11,689 bases of DNA, taken from the NCBI GenBank assembly GCA_030425785.1, contig JAUHYJ010000052.1, forward strand, positions 1 through 11,689, given 5' to 3'. This document shows positions 1-6,403 of this stretch, piece by piece; the first letter of the stretch is position 1, and each line of letters starts with the position of its first letter. The notes under the pieces were generated by a model that saw only the letters and a program-made list of their open reading frames with translations, made no database searches and had not been told where the DNA came from. Both the position numbers and the translations under genes were made by a program. This DNA comes from Acidimicrobiia bacterium. Lineage in GTDB: Bacteria; Actinomycetota; Acidimicrobiia; Acidimicrobiales; Ilumatobacteraceae.

Positions 1-843
1 GTGGGCCACGGCCGACGCCTCCAGCATCGAGCGCGCGCTGTCGACGAGCGACAGGACCGGTGCGAGGTCACCGAGCCGAGCGAGCTCGACGTCGTCGCCG
101 CGTAGCCGGTTCGACAGCACGACCATGTCGTGGGCGTCCCCGAGCGCGTCCGACAGGTCGTGCAGCAGGTCGGCTCGTCGGCCGAGGAGTGCCGGTGCCG
201 CGGGCTCGACGAGGCGGAGGTGGTACCAGTCGTACTTCACCCGCTTCCGCCACTCGTGGAACCGCTCGCCGGTCGGCTCGTCGATCGCCGCCGTCATCGC
301 GCGCCGCCCGCGGCGATAGGTCGTCGTGACGCCAGGGCCGAGCAGGTCCCAGCTGTCGCCCGGCGGGATCGCCCGCACCGTGTCCTCGAGGGCTGCTCCG
401 GCCCTGTCGAGCAGCTGTCGCGCACGACCGATCGCCGGATGGTCGGCGCTCAGTTCGGTCTCGACCGCGGCACGCCGCTCGGCGAGCACCTCCGCGACGT
501 CGTCGACGACGTCGGCGCGCTCGCGGTCGGGCGGCGCCGAGACCGCGAGCAGGCGGCCGTAGGTCTCGTCGATCGCCGTGGCATCGCGCAGCGCCGAGAG
601 CATCCGGGCTGCGTCGCGTGCGTGATCGTTGACGGCGTGGTAACGATCGTCGCCGATCGTCGGCCGCACGATCCGGATCAGTCCCCGCAGCTTCTTGCAG
701 CGCTTGCGGCAGTCGTGGACCGCCTCGGCCGGGGCATCGTGCACGCCCTCGTCGAGATCGACGATGGCCGCGCCGAGCTGCTCGTCGCCGATCCGTCGGA
801 CACCCGCCGCGATCGACTCGTCGTGTTCGAACCGGTACCCCAT
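1..843 (-). CDS. CHAD-domain protein (3'-truncated by window edge)
   Basis: The 281 visible codons run off the window edge, so the C-terminus is missing. The sequence is helical and contains two similar halves, as in the CHAD domain (conserved histidine alpha-helical domain). The first half has VHDCRKRCKKLRGLIRIVR at residues 42-60, followed by an LRDATAIDETYGRLL helix near 85-99. The second has FHEWRKRVKYDWYHLRLVEP at 195-214, followed by LSDALGDAHDMVVL near 230-243. The paired His and Arg/Lys residues form a basic surface. CHAD proteins are known to bind polyphosphate, and many are found at polyphosphate granules. No CYTH/triphosphatase domain is visible N-terminal to it. The ATG at 843 is chosen because MGYRFEHDESIAAGVRRI matches the usual CHAD N-terminus; an in-frame GTG at 879 is possible. 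It follows the SDR gene by 52 bp and may be the last gene of that operon or have its own weak promoter (GACGAT six bases before the ATG). The family is confident; the cellular role is inferred. Confidence 0.85.
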   Translation of the reverse strand, partial: MGYRFEHDESIAAGVRRIGDEQLGAAIVDLDEGVHDAPAEAVHDCRKRCKKLRGLIRIVRPTIGDDRYHAVNDHARDAARMLSALRDATAIDETYGRLLAVSAPPDRERADVVDDVAEVLAERRAAVETELSADHPAIGRARQLLDRAGAALEDTVRAIPPGDSWDLLGPGVTTTYRRGRRAMTAAIDEPTGERFHEWRKRVKYDWYHLRLVEPAAPALLGRRADLLHDLSDALGDAHDMVVLSNRLRGDDVELARLGDLAPVLSLVDSARSMLEASAVAH

Positions 844-895
844 GTCCGGATCGTCCCCGGCGTGGTTCGCCTCAAACACGCGGGTGCTCGCGCGG

Positions 896-1657
896 TCAGC
901 CGATGCCGCGCCGTCGACCGAGGTCGAGCGACAACGTGCTGCCGTGCAGACCCGCCGCTTCCGGGGCGAGCAACAACCCGACGGCCCAGGCGACCTCGTC
1001 GACGGTGGTGAGCCGGCCGAGCGGCGACCCGGAGCGGTACTCGTCGAGGACCTGGTCGGGCGTGACGCCGTCGTTCCGACGGGCGGCGGCGCGCTCGGCG
1101 ATGCCCTGCATGCGCGGCGAGTCGACCGGCCCGGGTGCCACGAGATGCACGGTGACGCCCTCGGGCCCCCATCGGTCGGCGAGCGTGCGGACGAAGTTGC
1201 CGAGCGCGGCGTTCGCCATGCCGGCGAGCGGGGCCGCGGGTGAGGGCTCGTAGCCGTAGTGGCCGCCGAGGACGACGATGCGCGACCCCTCGGTGAAGCG
1301 GTGTTGGGCGCCGCGGATCAGACGGACGAAGCCGCCGATCTTGGCGTCGATGCCGGCGGCCATCTCGGCCCCGGTGATGGTGTCGACGTTGCCACTGCCG
1401 GGCAGCCCGGCGGCTTGGACGACCATCCTCACCGGCGCCCCGAGCTCGTCGAGCAGGCCGCGGAGGCGGTCGGTGATGCCGTCGTCGGTCAGGTCCCCGG
1501 GCAGCGCGACGACGCGTCCCTCGGCGCCGGCGACCGCGTCGAGCTGGTCGACCGAGCGCGCGATCGCGACGACGGTCAGGTCGGCGCCGACGAGCCGTCG
1601 GAGGATCGCCGAGCCGAGCGCCCCCGTGGCGCCGGCGACGACGGCGACGTCGTTCAT
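896..1657 (-). CDS. SDR-fold protein lacking the catalytic tetrad
   Basis: This 253-aa Rossmann protein has the length of a short-chain dehydrogenase/reductase. The nucleotide-binding loop is GATGALG at 9-15, a GxxGxxG spacing rather than the classical GxxxGxG. GDLTD at 54-58 and QAAG at 81-84 match the cofactor-side motifs, and APGPVDSPRM at 174-183 matches the loop after strand 6. Aligned to FabG-type enzymes, the catalytic Asn-Ser-Tyr-Lys tetrad is replaced by Lys106, Gly132, Ala145 and Asn149 (LGGHYG for the Ser strand, AGMANAAL for YxxxK). Ordinary SDR redox chemistry is therefore unlikely; it may bind a nucleotide or act as a structural partner. It starts 7 bp after the aldolase stop, with GAGGGG overlapping that stop as Shine-Dalgarno, so it is translated from the same message. 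The fold call is firm; the function is unknown. Confidence 0.85.
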   Translation of the reverse strand: MNDVAVVAGATGALGSAILRRLVGADLTVVAIARSVDQLDAVAGAEGRVVALPGDLTDDGITDRLRGLLDELGAPVRMVVQAAGLPGSGNVDTITGAEMAAGIDAKIGGFVRLIRGAQHRFTEGSRIVVLGGHYGYEPSPAAPLAGMANAALGNFVRTLADRWGPEGVTVHLVAPGPVDSPRMQGIAERAAARRNDGVTPDQVLDEYRSGSPLGRLTTVDEVAWAVGLLLAPEAAGLHGSTLSLDLGRRRGIG

Positions 1658-1664
1658 CGGGCGG

Positions 1665-2690
1665 TCACCCCTCGGCCGCGGCCAGCTCGGCGGCGATCGA
1701 GATGATCTGGTCCTCCTGGCCGCCGACGAGCTGCTCCTCGCCGCAGCGCATCAGCACGTCGGCGCCTCGCACGCCGTACTGCTCGGCGGCGCGATAGGCG
1801 TGCTTCAGGAAGCTCGAGTACACGCCGGCGTACCCCATCACGAGGGCCAGCCGGTCGATCACGCACTCGCCGTCCATGACGGGGCGGACGACGTCCTCGG
1901 CGGCGTCGACCAGTGCGAGCACGTCGATGCCGGTCCGGATGCCGAGCCGGTCGCACACCGCCGCGAACACCTCGTTGCGGGTGTTGCCGGCACCGGCGCC
2001 GAACCCGCGTGTCGAGCCGTCGATCTGGGTGGCGCCCGCTCGCACCGCGAGCACCGAGTTGGCGACGGCGATGCCGAGGTTGTCGTGACCGTGGAAGCCG
2101 ACCATCGCGTCGTCACCGACCTCGGCGACGACGGCCTGCACCCGCTCGGTGACGTCGTCCATGATCATCGCGCCGGCCGAGTCGACGACGTAGGGGCACT
2201 GGCAGCCCGCGTCGACCATGATCCGGGCCTGCTCGGCCAGCTGCTCGGGGCTGACCGAGTGCGCCATCATCAGGAATCCGACGGTCTCGAAGCCGAGCTC
2301 GCGGGCGAGCCCGAAGTGCTGGACCGAGATGTCGGCTTCGGTGCTGTGCGTCGCCACTCGCACGATCGACACGCCGAGGTCGCGACAGGCACGCATGTCG
2401 TCCATGGTGCCGATGCCGGGGACCATGAGCGCTGCGATCTTCGCCAGCTCGGCGGTGTCGACCGCGGCGCGCATCAGGACGCGCTCGTCGGTGAGCGAGC
2501 GCCCGTAGTTGAACGACGAGCCGCCGAGCCCGTCGCCGTGCGTCACCTCGATGACCGGCATGCCGGCGGCGTCGAGTGCGCCGACGATGTCACGCACGTG
2601 CTGCTCGGTGAACTGGTGGCCCTTGGCGTGCGACCCGTCGCGCAGCGAGGTGTCGGTCAGTCGGATGTCGAGGTCGTTCGAGTACGGCAT
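1665..2690 (-). CDS. 4-hydroxy-2-oxovalerate aldolase (DmpG/MhpE/HsaF family)
   Basis: This class II, divalent-metal pyruvate aldolase cleaves 4-hydroxy-2-oxovalerate (or the oxohexanoate homologue) to pyruvate and acetaldehyde (or propanal). The 341 residues match the family length. [11 protein letters not shown] at 11-21 holds the conserved Arg17-Asp18 and His21 of the active site. GFHGHDN at 198-204 carries the metal-binding His200 and His202. The C-terminal third is the helical domain that contacts the partner dehydrogenase. The dehydrogenase gene lies immediately upstream, and in this family the two proteins form a complex that channels the aldehyde. The ATG at 2690 is one base after the dehydrogenase stop (TGACATG). 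A GTG at 2699, three codons upstream, would overlap the dehydrogenase gene and is also possible. The window cannot tell HsaF-like from DmpG-like substrate preference, so no symbol is assigned. Confidence 0.93.
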   Translation of the reverse strand: MPYSNDLDIRLTDTSLRDGSHAKGHQFTEQHVRDIVGALDAAGMPVIEVTHGDGLGGSSFNYGRSLTDERVLMRAAVDTAELAKIAALMVPGIGTMDDMRACRDLGVSIVRVATHSTEADISVQHFGLARELGFETVGFLMMAHSVSPEQLAEQARIMVDAGCQCPYVVDSAGAMIMDDVTERVQAVVAEVGDDAMVGFHGHDNLGIAVANSVLAVRAGATQIDGSTRGFGAGAGNTRNEVFAAVCDRLGIRTGIDVLALVDAAEDVVRPVMDGECVIDRLALVMGYAGVYSSFLKHAYRAAEQYGVRGADVLMRCGEEQLVGGQEDQIISIAAELAAAEG

Positions 2691-2691
2691 G

Positions 2692-3582
2692 TCACACACC
2701 CACTTTCTGGTCGAGGTGCTTGGCGATCTCGTTGCCGGCCTGGGTCGCGGCCGCCGTCATGATGTCGAGGTTCCCGGCGTAGGGCGGGAAGAAGTCGCCG
2801 GCGCCCTCGACCTCGACGAACACGGCGACCCGGTGGGTGCCGTCCGGCGTGACCGAGAACTGCGGCTCGACCCGCGGTCGGTAGCCGGGCACGTAGGTCT
2901 GGACGTAGGCGGTGACCTCGTCGATCGACCGGACGATCGCGTCGTGATCAGCATCTTCGGGGATCTCGCAGAAGATCGTGTCGCGCATGATCAGGGGCGG
3001 CTCGGCCGGGTTCAGCACGATGATCGCCTTCCCTCGCGGCGTCCCGCCGCACACCTCGATCGCCCGGCTGGTCGTTCGGGTGAACTCGTCGATGTTGGCC
3101 CGGGTGCCCGGCCCGGCCGACTTCGACGCGACGGTGGCGACGATCTCGGCGTACGGCACGTCGACGACCCGGCTGACGGCGTACACCATCGGGATCGTGG
3201 CCTGGCCGCCGCAGGTGACCATGTTGACGTTCATCTCGTCGAGGTGCTCGGTCAGGTTGACCGGCGGCACGACGTACGGCCCGATGGCGGCCGGCGTCAG
3301 ATCGATCGCGCGGATGCCGGCGTCGAGGTAGCGCGGCGAGTTGCCCTCGTGTACGTAGGCGCTGGTGGCCTCGAACACGAGGTCGGGCAGCTCGGGCCGG
3401 TCGAGCAGCCAGTCGACGCCCTCGTGGCTGGCCTCGACGCCGAGGTCGCGGGCCCGTGCCAGCCCCTCGGAGTTCGGGTCGACGCCGACCATGTAGATCG
3501 GTTCGATGTGCTCGGAGCGGAGCAGCTTGTACAACAGGTCGGTGCCGATGTTGCCCGACCCGACGATCGCAGCGGTGCGCAT
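2692..3582 (-). CDS. Acetaldehyde dehydrogenase (acylating) (DmpF/MhpF/HsaG family)
   Basis: The enzyme oxidises acetaldehyde (or propanal) with NAD+ and CoA to the acyl-CoA, taking the aldehyde from the adjacent aldolase. The 296-aa protein opens with the Rossmann motif [16 protein letters not shown] at 6-21. The nucleophilic cysteine is Cys124 in [29 protein letters not shown] and the [13 protein letters not shown] segment are typical of the family. The ATG at 3582 places the glycine motif at the expected distance from the N-terminus. The frame stays open upstream to 3813, but that extension is Arg-rich and antisense-like, so it was rejected. CACACT lies exactly six bases before the ATG as a possible -10, and two tandem 20-bp repeats lie just upstream (3601-3640). 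This makes it the first gene of the aldehyde/aldolase operon. The 2-oxopentenoate hydratase that usually accompanies the pair is not in the window. Confidence 0.94.
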   Translation of the reverse strand: MRTAAIVGSGNIGTDLLYKLLRSEHIEPIYMVGVDPNSEGLARARDLGVEASHEGVDWLLDRPELPDLVFEATSAYVHEGNSPRYLDAGIRAIDLTPAAIGPYVVPPVNLTEHLDEMNVNMVTCGGQATIPMVYAVSRVVDVPYAEIVATVASKSAGPGTRANIDEFTRTTSRAIEVCGGTPRGKAIIVLNPAEPPLIMRDTIFCEIPEDADHDAIVRSIDEVTAYVQTYVPGYRPRVEPQFSVTPDGTHRVAVFVEVEGAGDFFPPYAGNLDIMTAAATQAGNEIAKHLDQKVGV

Positions 3583-3588
3583 GCCGTC

Positions 3589-3594
3589 AGTGTG
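3589..3594 (-). promoter_or_regulatory. Candidate -10 of a leaderless promoter for the dehydrogenase operon
   Basis: On the minus strand CACACT is followed by six bases (GACGGC) and then the ATG at 3582, which would place the transcription start at or next to the A of the start codon. No Shine-Dalgarno sequence precedes the ATG. It has only the A and final T of TAnnnT, so it is weaker than the other cases in this window. Confidence 0.4.
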
Positions 3595-3600
3595 GCCGCG

Positions 3601-3640
3601 CCGTCCCGTGGAGGGGAACGCCGTCCCGGATGCGGGAACG
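3601..3640. repeat. Two tandem 20-bp operator-like repeats upstream of the dehydrogenase operon
   Basis: Positions 3601-3620 and 3621-3640 are directly adjacent copies of the pattern ccgtcccg-N4/5-ggggaacg, identical at 15 of 20 positions, with the differences confined to the middle. Each unit is itself an imperfect inverted repeat (CGTCCC against GGGAACG, one base offset). They lie between the stop of the 82-aa gene and the dehydrogenase start, about where the -35 and upstream region would be for a -10 at 3589-3594. That position and the 20-bp period, near two helical turns, suggest two bound dimers of a regulator. A hairpin terminator is the alternative, but there is no U tract. Confidence 0.55.
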
Positions 3641-3659
3641 GCGCCCGTCACCGGTTCCG

Positions 3660-3908
3660 TCAGATCTGGGCGAGATCGATCGTGATGTGTTGTGTGACGT
3701 CGTGGATGCGGTGGCCGAGGTCGTCGTCGGTCGACGTGGTCGCCTTGCCGCTCATGTCGAGATCGACCTGGATCGATCGCCCGTCCTCGCTGACCTCGGC
3801 GACGACGAGGCATCTCGTCGTGTCGCGCTCGACCGCGCCGGCCACGGCGAGGACGGCGCAGGGCGCCTGGTGTGTCAGCGAGTTGCCGACGACGATGTGC
3901 TCGTCCAT
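3660..3908 (-). CDS. Hypothetical protein, 82 aa
   Basis: I do not recognise this protein. It runs from [16 protein letters not shown] to a C-terminus ending HITIDLAQI. It has two cysteines (17 and 33), no membrane segment and no signal peptide. Alternating hydrophobic stretches ([27 protein letters not shown]) suggest a small beta-rich domain. The ATG at 3908 is chosen because TACGGT, a TAnnnT hexamer, lies exactly six bases upstream. GGTGAG near the ATG could alternatively serve as a Shine-Dalgarno. It lies 38 bp after the esterase stop and 77 bp before the dehydrogenase start, all on the same strand. It is probably a real gene because it has its own start signals and fills the only gap between flanking genes. 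Confidence 0.65.
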   Translation of the reverse strand: MDEHIVVGNSLTHQAPCAVLAVAGAVERDTTRCLVVAEVSEDGRSIQVDLDMSGKATTSTDDDLGHRIHDVTQHITIDLAQI

Positions 3909-3914
3909 GCGCTC

Positions 3915-3920
3915 ACCGTA
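3915..3920 (-). promoter_or_regulatory. Candidate -10 (TACGGT) for the 82-aa gene
   Basis: On the minus strand TACGGT, then GAGCGC (6 nt), then the ATG at 3908. This fits a TAnnnT -10 for a leaderless transcript. The GGTGAG overlap also allows a Shine-Dalgarno reading, so the two explanations compete. Confidence 0.45.
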
Positions 3921-3946
3921 GAACGGACGCTCCGTGGCCGGCCACG

Positions 3947-5644
3947 TCAGCCGATGAGCTCGTTGACTGCGTCGCAGCGCCCGTCCCGGATCTCGTCCAC
4001 CTCGGTCACCGGCAGGTCGATGACCGCGACCGTGCCCGCGTCGGCGTACGGCGAGAACTCCGGGCCCGGGTCGCCGTCGGTCGCGAAGGCGACCCACGCG
4101 GCCTGGACCGCGTCGGACACGGTCTGCGTGCGCTCGGTCGGGTTCGTCGGCAGCGCGAGGCCTTCTGGATGGTTGAACACGTAGGCGAGCTCGGAGCCGT
4201 GGGTGGCGCCGAGTCCGAGCGGGTTGCTCTCGCTGACGAAGGTGAAGTGGTACACGAACGTGGACGGTGTCGTCGCTGCCAGCTCGAACGGCGGGCAGGC
4301 GAACGTCACGTCGGTCACCATCGCCCGGTACCGCTCGAGGTTCGACGCAAAGGCGTCGGCGGGGTACAGCGCGACGAACGCGTCGACGTCGGCCGGGTCG
4401 GCGACGAGTTCGGCGGTGAGCTCCACCACGCCGCTGTCGGTCGGCTCCTCCAGACCGATGGTGAAGAGCGAGGCTTCGTCGGCGTTGGCGCCGATCAGGA
4501 TCGGGATGTCGGGGAGCTCGCCGGCGGTCGCGAGCTCGGTCGCCGGGCGATCGAGCGTGACCCCGTCGGCCACGAACGCCGCGATGCGCGGCACCTCGTC
4601 GAGGGCATCGATGACCGTTTGGTCGTCTGTCGTCCGCAGACATGCCACATCGGGGCAGCCGACGGCGGCGAGCAGCTGGGCGCCCGCCTCGAAGGCATCC
4701 TCGCGGCCGAGGAACCGGTCGCACCCGCCGCCGCTCTGGACGATCGCCTGCGCGAACAGCCCCTCCGACCCGGGTGCCGCCAGGTGGGCGCACACCGAGA
4801 AGCCGCCGGCGGACTCGCCGAAGATCGTCACGCGATCAGGGTCGCCACCGAACGCCGCCACGTTGTCGCGGACCCACTCGAGCGCGAGCTGCTGGTCGAG
4901 TAGCCCCCAGTTCCCGACCGCGTCGTCGTCGGCGGCGAGCTCCGGCAGCGCGAGGAACCCGAAGGCACCGAGCCGGTAGTTGACGTTGACGACCACGACG
5001 CCCTCGGCGGCGAGGTCGTCGCCGGTGTAGTACGGCTCGTGCGCCGAGCCGGTCGTGAGCCCGCCGCCGTGGAACCACACCATGACCGGCAACCCTGCGG
5101 CGTCGTCGGGGGACCACACGCTCAGCGTGAGGCAGTCGGGGTCGGGGTCCGGGGTGATGACGATCTGGGTGGTGACGCCCTCGGTGGTCTGGGGACACGA
5201 GGCGCCGCCACTGGTGCCGTCGAGCTCGCCGTCCCAGGGCGCGCGCGGCACGGGTGGTGCCCAGGCCAGATCTCCCGTCGGCGCCTCGGCGAACGGGATG
5301 GCGAGGAACGCGCGGACGCCGTCGACGTCGCTCGCCGTGCCGCGCACGGAGCCGGTGCCCGTCGTCACGAGCAGCGGGTCGCCGGGAGGCGCGGGCTCGG
5401 TCGTCGGTGTGGTCGTCGTCGCCGGTGCGGTCGTCGGCGGCGCGGTCGTGGCGGGTGCGCTGGTGTCCGGTGTCGTGGTGTCGCTCGTGGTGTCGCTCGT
5501 GGTGTCGCTCGTGGTGTCGCGGGTGGCGTCGGTCGAGTCGGTCACGTCGTCGGTCGCCGCCTCCTCCGCGTCGTCGCTCGAACAGGCGGCGAGCGCCGCG
5601 ACCAACAGGACGGCCGAGACGAGTGCGGAACGTCGAGAACGCAT
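3947..5644 (-). CDS. Type-B carboxylesterase, secreted lipoprotein
   Basis: This 565-aa serine hydrolase belongs to the carboxylesterase/cholinesterase (COesterase) family and would hydrolyse carboxylic esters outside the membrane. Residues 1-21 are a lipoprotein signal peptide: basic MRSRR, a hydrophobic core, and a lipobox LAAC with Cys21 as the lipidated residue. Residues 22-88 are a Thr/Pro/Asp-rich linker containing DTTS repeats. The hydrolase domain follows: a Cys150-Cys171 pair with the PDCLTLSVW motif, oxyanion-hole HGGG at 192-195, nucleophile Ser278 in FGESAGG, probable acid Glu390 in GANADE, and catalytic His482 in GATHGSELAYVF. All triad positions are present, so it should be active. 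The ATG at 5644 is chosen because it gives a complete signal peptide and has TACCGT six bases upstream; a TTG at 5677 is rejected. The natural substrate cannot be read from sequence. Confidence 0.93.
   Translation of the reverse strand: MRSRRSALVSAVLLVAALAACSSDDAEEAATDDVTDSTDATRDTTSDTTSDTTSDTTTPDTSAPATTAPPTTAPATTTTPTTEPAPPGDPLLVTTGTGSVRGTASDVDGVRAFLAIPFAEAPTGDLAWAPPVPRAPWDGELDGTSGGASCPQTTEGVTTQIVITPDPDPDCLTLSVWSPDDAAGLPVMVWFHGGGLTTGSAHEPYYTGDDLAAEGVVVVNVNYRLGAFGFLALPELAADDDAVGNWGLLDQQLALEWVRDNVAAFGGDPDRVTIFGESAGGFSVCAHLAAPGSEGLFAQAIVQSGGGCDRFLGREDAFEAGAQLLAAVGCPDVACLRTTDDQTVIDALDEVPRIAAFVADGVTLDRPATELATAGELPDIPILIGANADEASLFTIGLEEPTDSGVVELTAELVADPADVDAFVALYPADAFASNLERYRAMVTDVTFACPPFELAATTPSTFVYHFTFVSESNPLGLGATHGSELAYVFNHPEGLALPTNPTERTQTVSDAVQAAWVAFATDGDPGPEFSPYADAGTVAVIDLPVTEVDEIRDGRCDAVNELIG
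5473..5520 (-). repeat. 12-bp tandem repeat in the esterase linker
   Basis: The plus-strand unit tcgctcgtggtg occurs three times perfectly from 5481 to 5516, with 8 matching bases before and 4 after, so four unit lengths in all. On the coding strand it encodes DTTS repeats in the Thr-rich linker between lipidated Cys21 and the hydrolase domain. The length is a multiple of 12, so slippage would change linker length without breaking the frame. Confidence 0.85.
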
Positions 5645-5650
5645 GGCCGG

Positions 5651-5656
5651 ACGGTA
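5651..5656 (-). promoter_or_regulatory. Candidate -10 (TACCGT) for the esterase gene
   Basis: On the minus strand TACCGT, then CCGGCC (6 nt), then the ATG at 5644. It fits TAnnnT at the spacing expected for a leaderless transcript, lies in the 23-bp gap after the 63-aa gene, and no Shine-Dalgarno precedes the ATG. Confidence 0.5.
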
Positions 5657-5667
5657 CCGGGGGAGGG

Positions 5668-5859
5668 TCAGTCGCAACCAGGCGGCCGTCGGTCGAGCAG
5701 GCGCATCGCCCGCAACCGCGCCACCTGGGATCGCTCACGGAGGACATCGGCCTGGCGGACGTCGCCCATCAGCTCGGCCATGTCGGCCAGCGCGTCGATC
5801 CGTTCGGCGACCGCCTGCAACCCGGCGATGTCGGTCGTGGCGTCGAACTCGTCGGTCAT
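5668..5859 (-). CDS. Hypothetical small protein, 63 aa, helical
   Basis: I do not recognise this protein. It begins MTDEFDATTDIAGLQAVAER and continues as an Ala/Leu/Met-rich amphipathic stretch with many charged residues (residues 12-57), predicted by eye to be one or two long helices or a short coiled coil. It ends in a basic Arg/Pro tail. There is no signal peptide or membrane segment. The ATG at 5859 follows the ACT-protein stop by three bases (TGAGCCATG), which suggests translational coupling and expression with that gene. It has no TAnnnT hexamer of its own. The esterase start is 23 bp downstream. Reality rests on tight placement between two genes and on soluble-protein composition unlike a shadow frame. 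Confidence 0.65.
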   Translation of the reverse strand: MTDEFDATTDIAGLQAVAERIDALADMAELMGDVRQADVLRERSQVARLRAMRLLDRRPPGCD

Positions 5860-5862
5860 GGC

Positions 5863-6369
5863 TCAGCCGCCGAGTTCGATGTCGACCATCAGCTCGGTCG
5901 CGAGCGCCTCGAGGGTGGCCCGTAGCGACGCTGGGTCGAGCTCGGCAGGAGCCTCGAGCACCGCATCGGCCTCGAAGAGGATGCCGCCCGCCATCGGTGC
6001 CTCACGGGTCACGGTCGTCAGCTGGTCGATGCTGACGCCGGCCGCCGACAGCGCGGCCGACAGCTCGCGCACGATGCCGGGACGGTCATTGCCGAGCAGG
6101 TGCAGCGTGAAGCGCTGTGCGTCGGTGATCTCGTCGCCACCGACGTGGGCGTGCACGTCGAGGACACCGGCGAGCGGCTCGAGTGCGGCGATCAGTGCGT
6201 CGACGTTCCCGTCGGGCACCGTGACCAGCACGATGCCGGCGAACTTGCCGGCGAGCTCCGCCATCTGGCTGCGCTCCCAGTTCCCGCCGTGCTCGGTGAC
6301 CACGTCGGCCAGCGCGCGTACGAGCCCTGCTCGGTCGTCACCGATCGCGGTCAGCACCAGCGCAGCCAT
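5863..6369 (-). CDS. Tandem ACT-domain protein, GcvR-like
   Basis: This 168-aa protein consists almost entirely of two ACT domains. The first spans about 3-74, with GDDRAGLVRALADVVTEHGGNW. The second spans about 86-165, with GNDRPGIVRELSAALSAAGVSIDQL. Both keep the D-R-x-G-[IL]-V loop typical of the family. ACT domains bind amino acids or related small ligands and act as regulatory modules. This two-domain arrangement resembles GcvR, the accessory repressor of the glycine cleavage system in Enterobacteria. No DNA-binding domain is visible, and no gcv gene is in the window, so the ligand and target are unknown. The ATG at 6369 is supported by TACGCT exactly six bases upstream. The gene is divergent from the SnoaL-like gene across 34 bp and overlaps no other gene. 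Confidence 0.88.
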   Translation of the reverse strand: MAALVLTAIGDDRAGLVRALADVVTEHGGNWERSQMAELAGKFAGIVLVTVPDGNVDALIAALEPLAGVLDVHAHVGGDEITDAQRFTLHLLGNDRPGIVRELSAALSAAGVSIDQLTTVTREAPMAGGILFEADAVLEAPAELDPASLRATLEALATELMVDIELGG

Positions 6370-6375
6370 GGCCCG

Positions 6376-6381
6376 AGCGTA
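6376..6381 (-). promoter_or_regulatory. Candidate -10 (TACGCT) for the ACT-protein gene
   Basis: On the minus strand TACGCT, then CGGGCC (6 nt), then the ATG at 6369. The same hexamer at the same spacing precedes pdxS. No Shine-Dalgarno is evident, so a leaderless message is the simplest reading. Confidence 0.55.
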
Positions 6382-6391
6382 CGGCACCTGC

Positions 6392-6397
6392 GATACT
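6392..6397 (+). promoter_or_regulatory. Candidate -10 (GATACT) for the SnoaL-like gene
   Basis: GATACT, then GAGGCT (6 nt), then the ATG at 6404. It matches the A, T, A and final T of TATAAT. GAGG in the spacer is too close to the ATG for an ideal Shine-Dalgarno. Confidence 0.45.
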
Positions 6398-6403
6398 GAG
6401 GCT

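Noticed and set aside
130..1011. Long plus-strand open frame across the CHAD and SDR genes
   Set aside because: It lies antisense to clear family proteins and its translation is Arg/Asp/Val-rich without any motif, as expected for a shadow in GC-rich DNA.
1278..2762. 494-codon plus-strand frame opposite the aldolase and SDR genes
   Set aside because: The minus-strand proteins have intact catalytic motifs; this frame has low-complexity composition and no recognisable domain.
3583..3813. 77-residue N-terminal extension of the acetaldehyde dehydrogenase
   Set aside because: It is Arg/His/Pro-rich, crosses the operator-like repeats and overlaps the 82-aa gene. The family starts directly at the Rossmann motif.
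5039..6403. Plus-strand frame running in phase into the SnoaL-like gene
   Set aside because: The upstream part is antisense to the esterase, the 63-aa gene and the ACT gene and is Arg/Ser-rich. The real start is the ATG at 6404, where the conserved fold begins and a -10-like hexamer lies six bases upstream.
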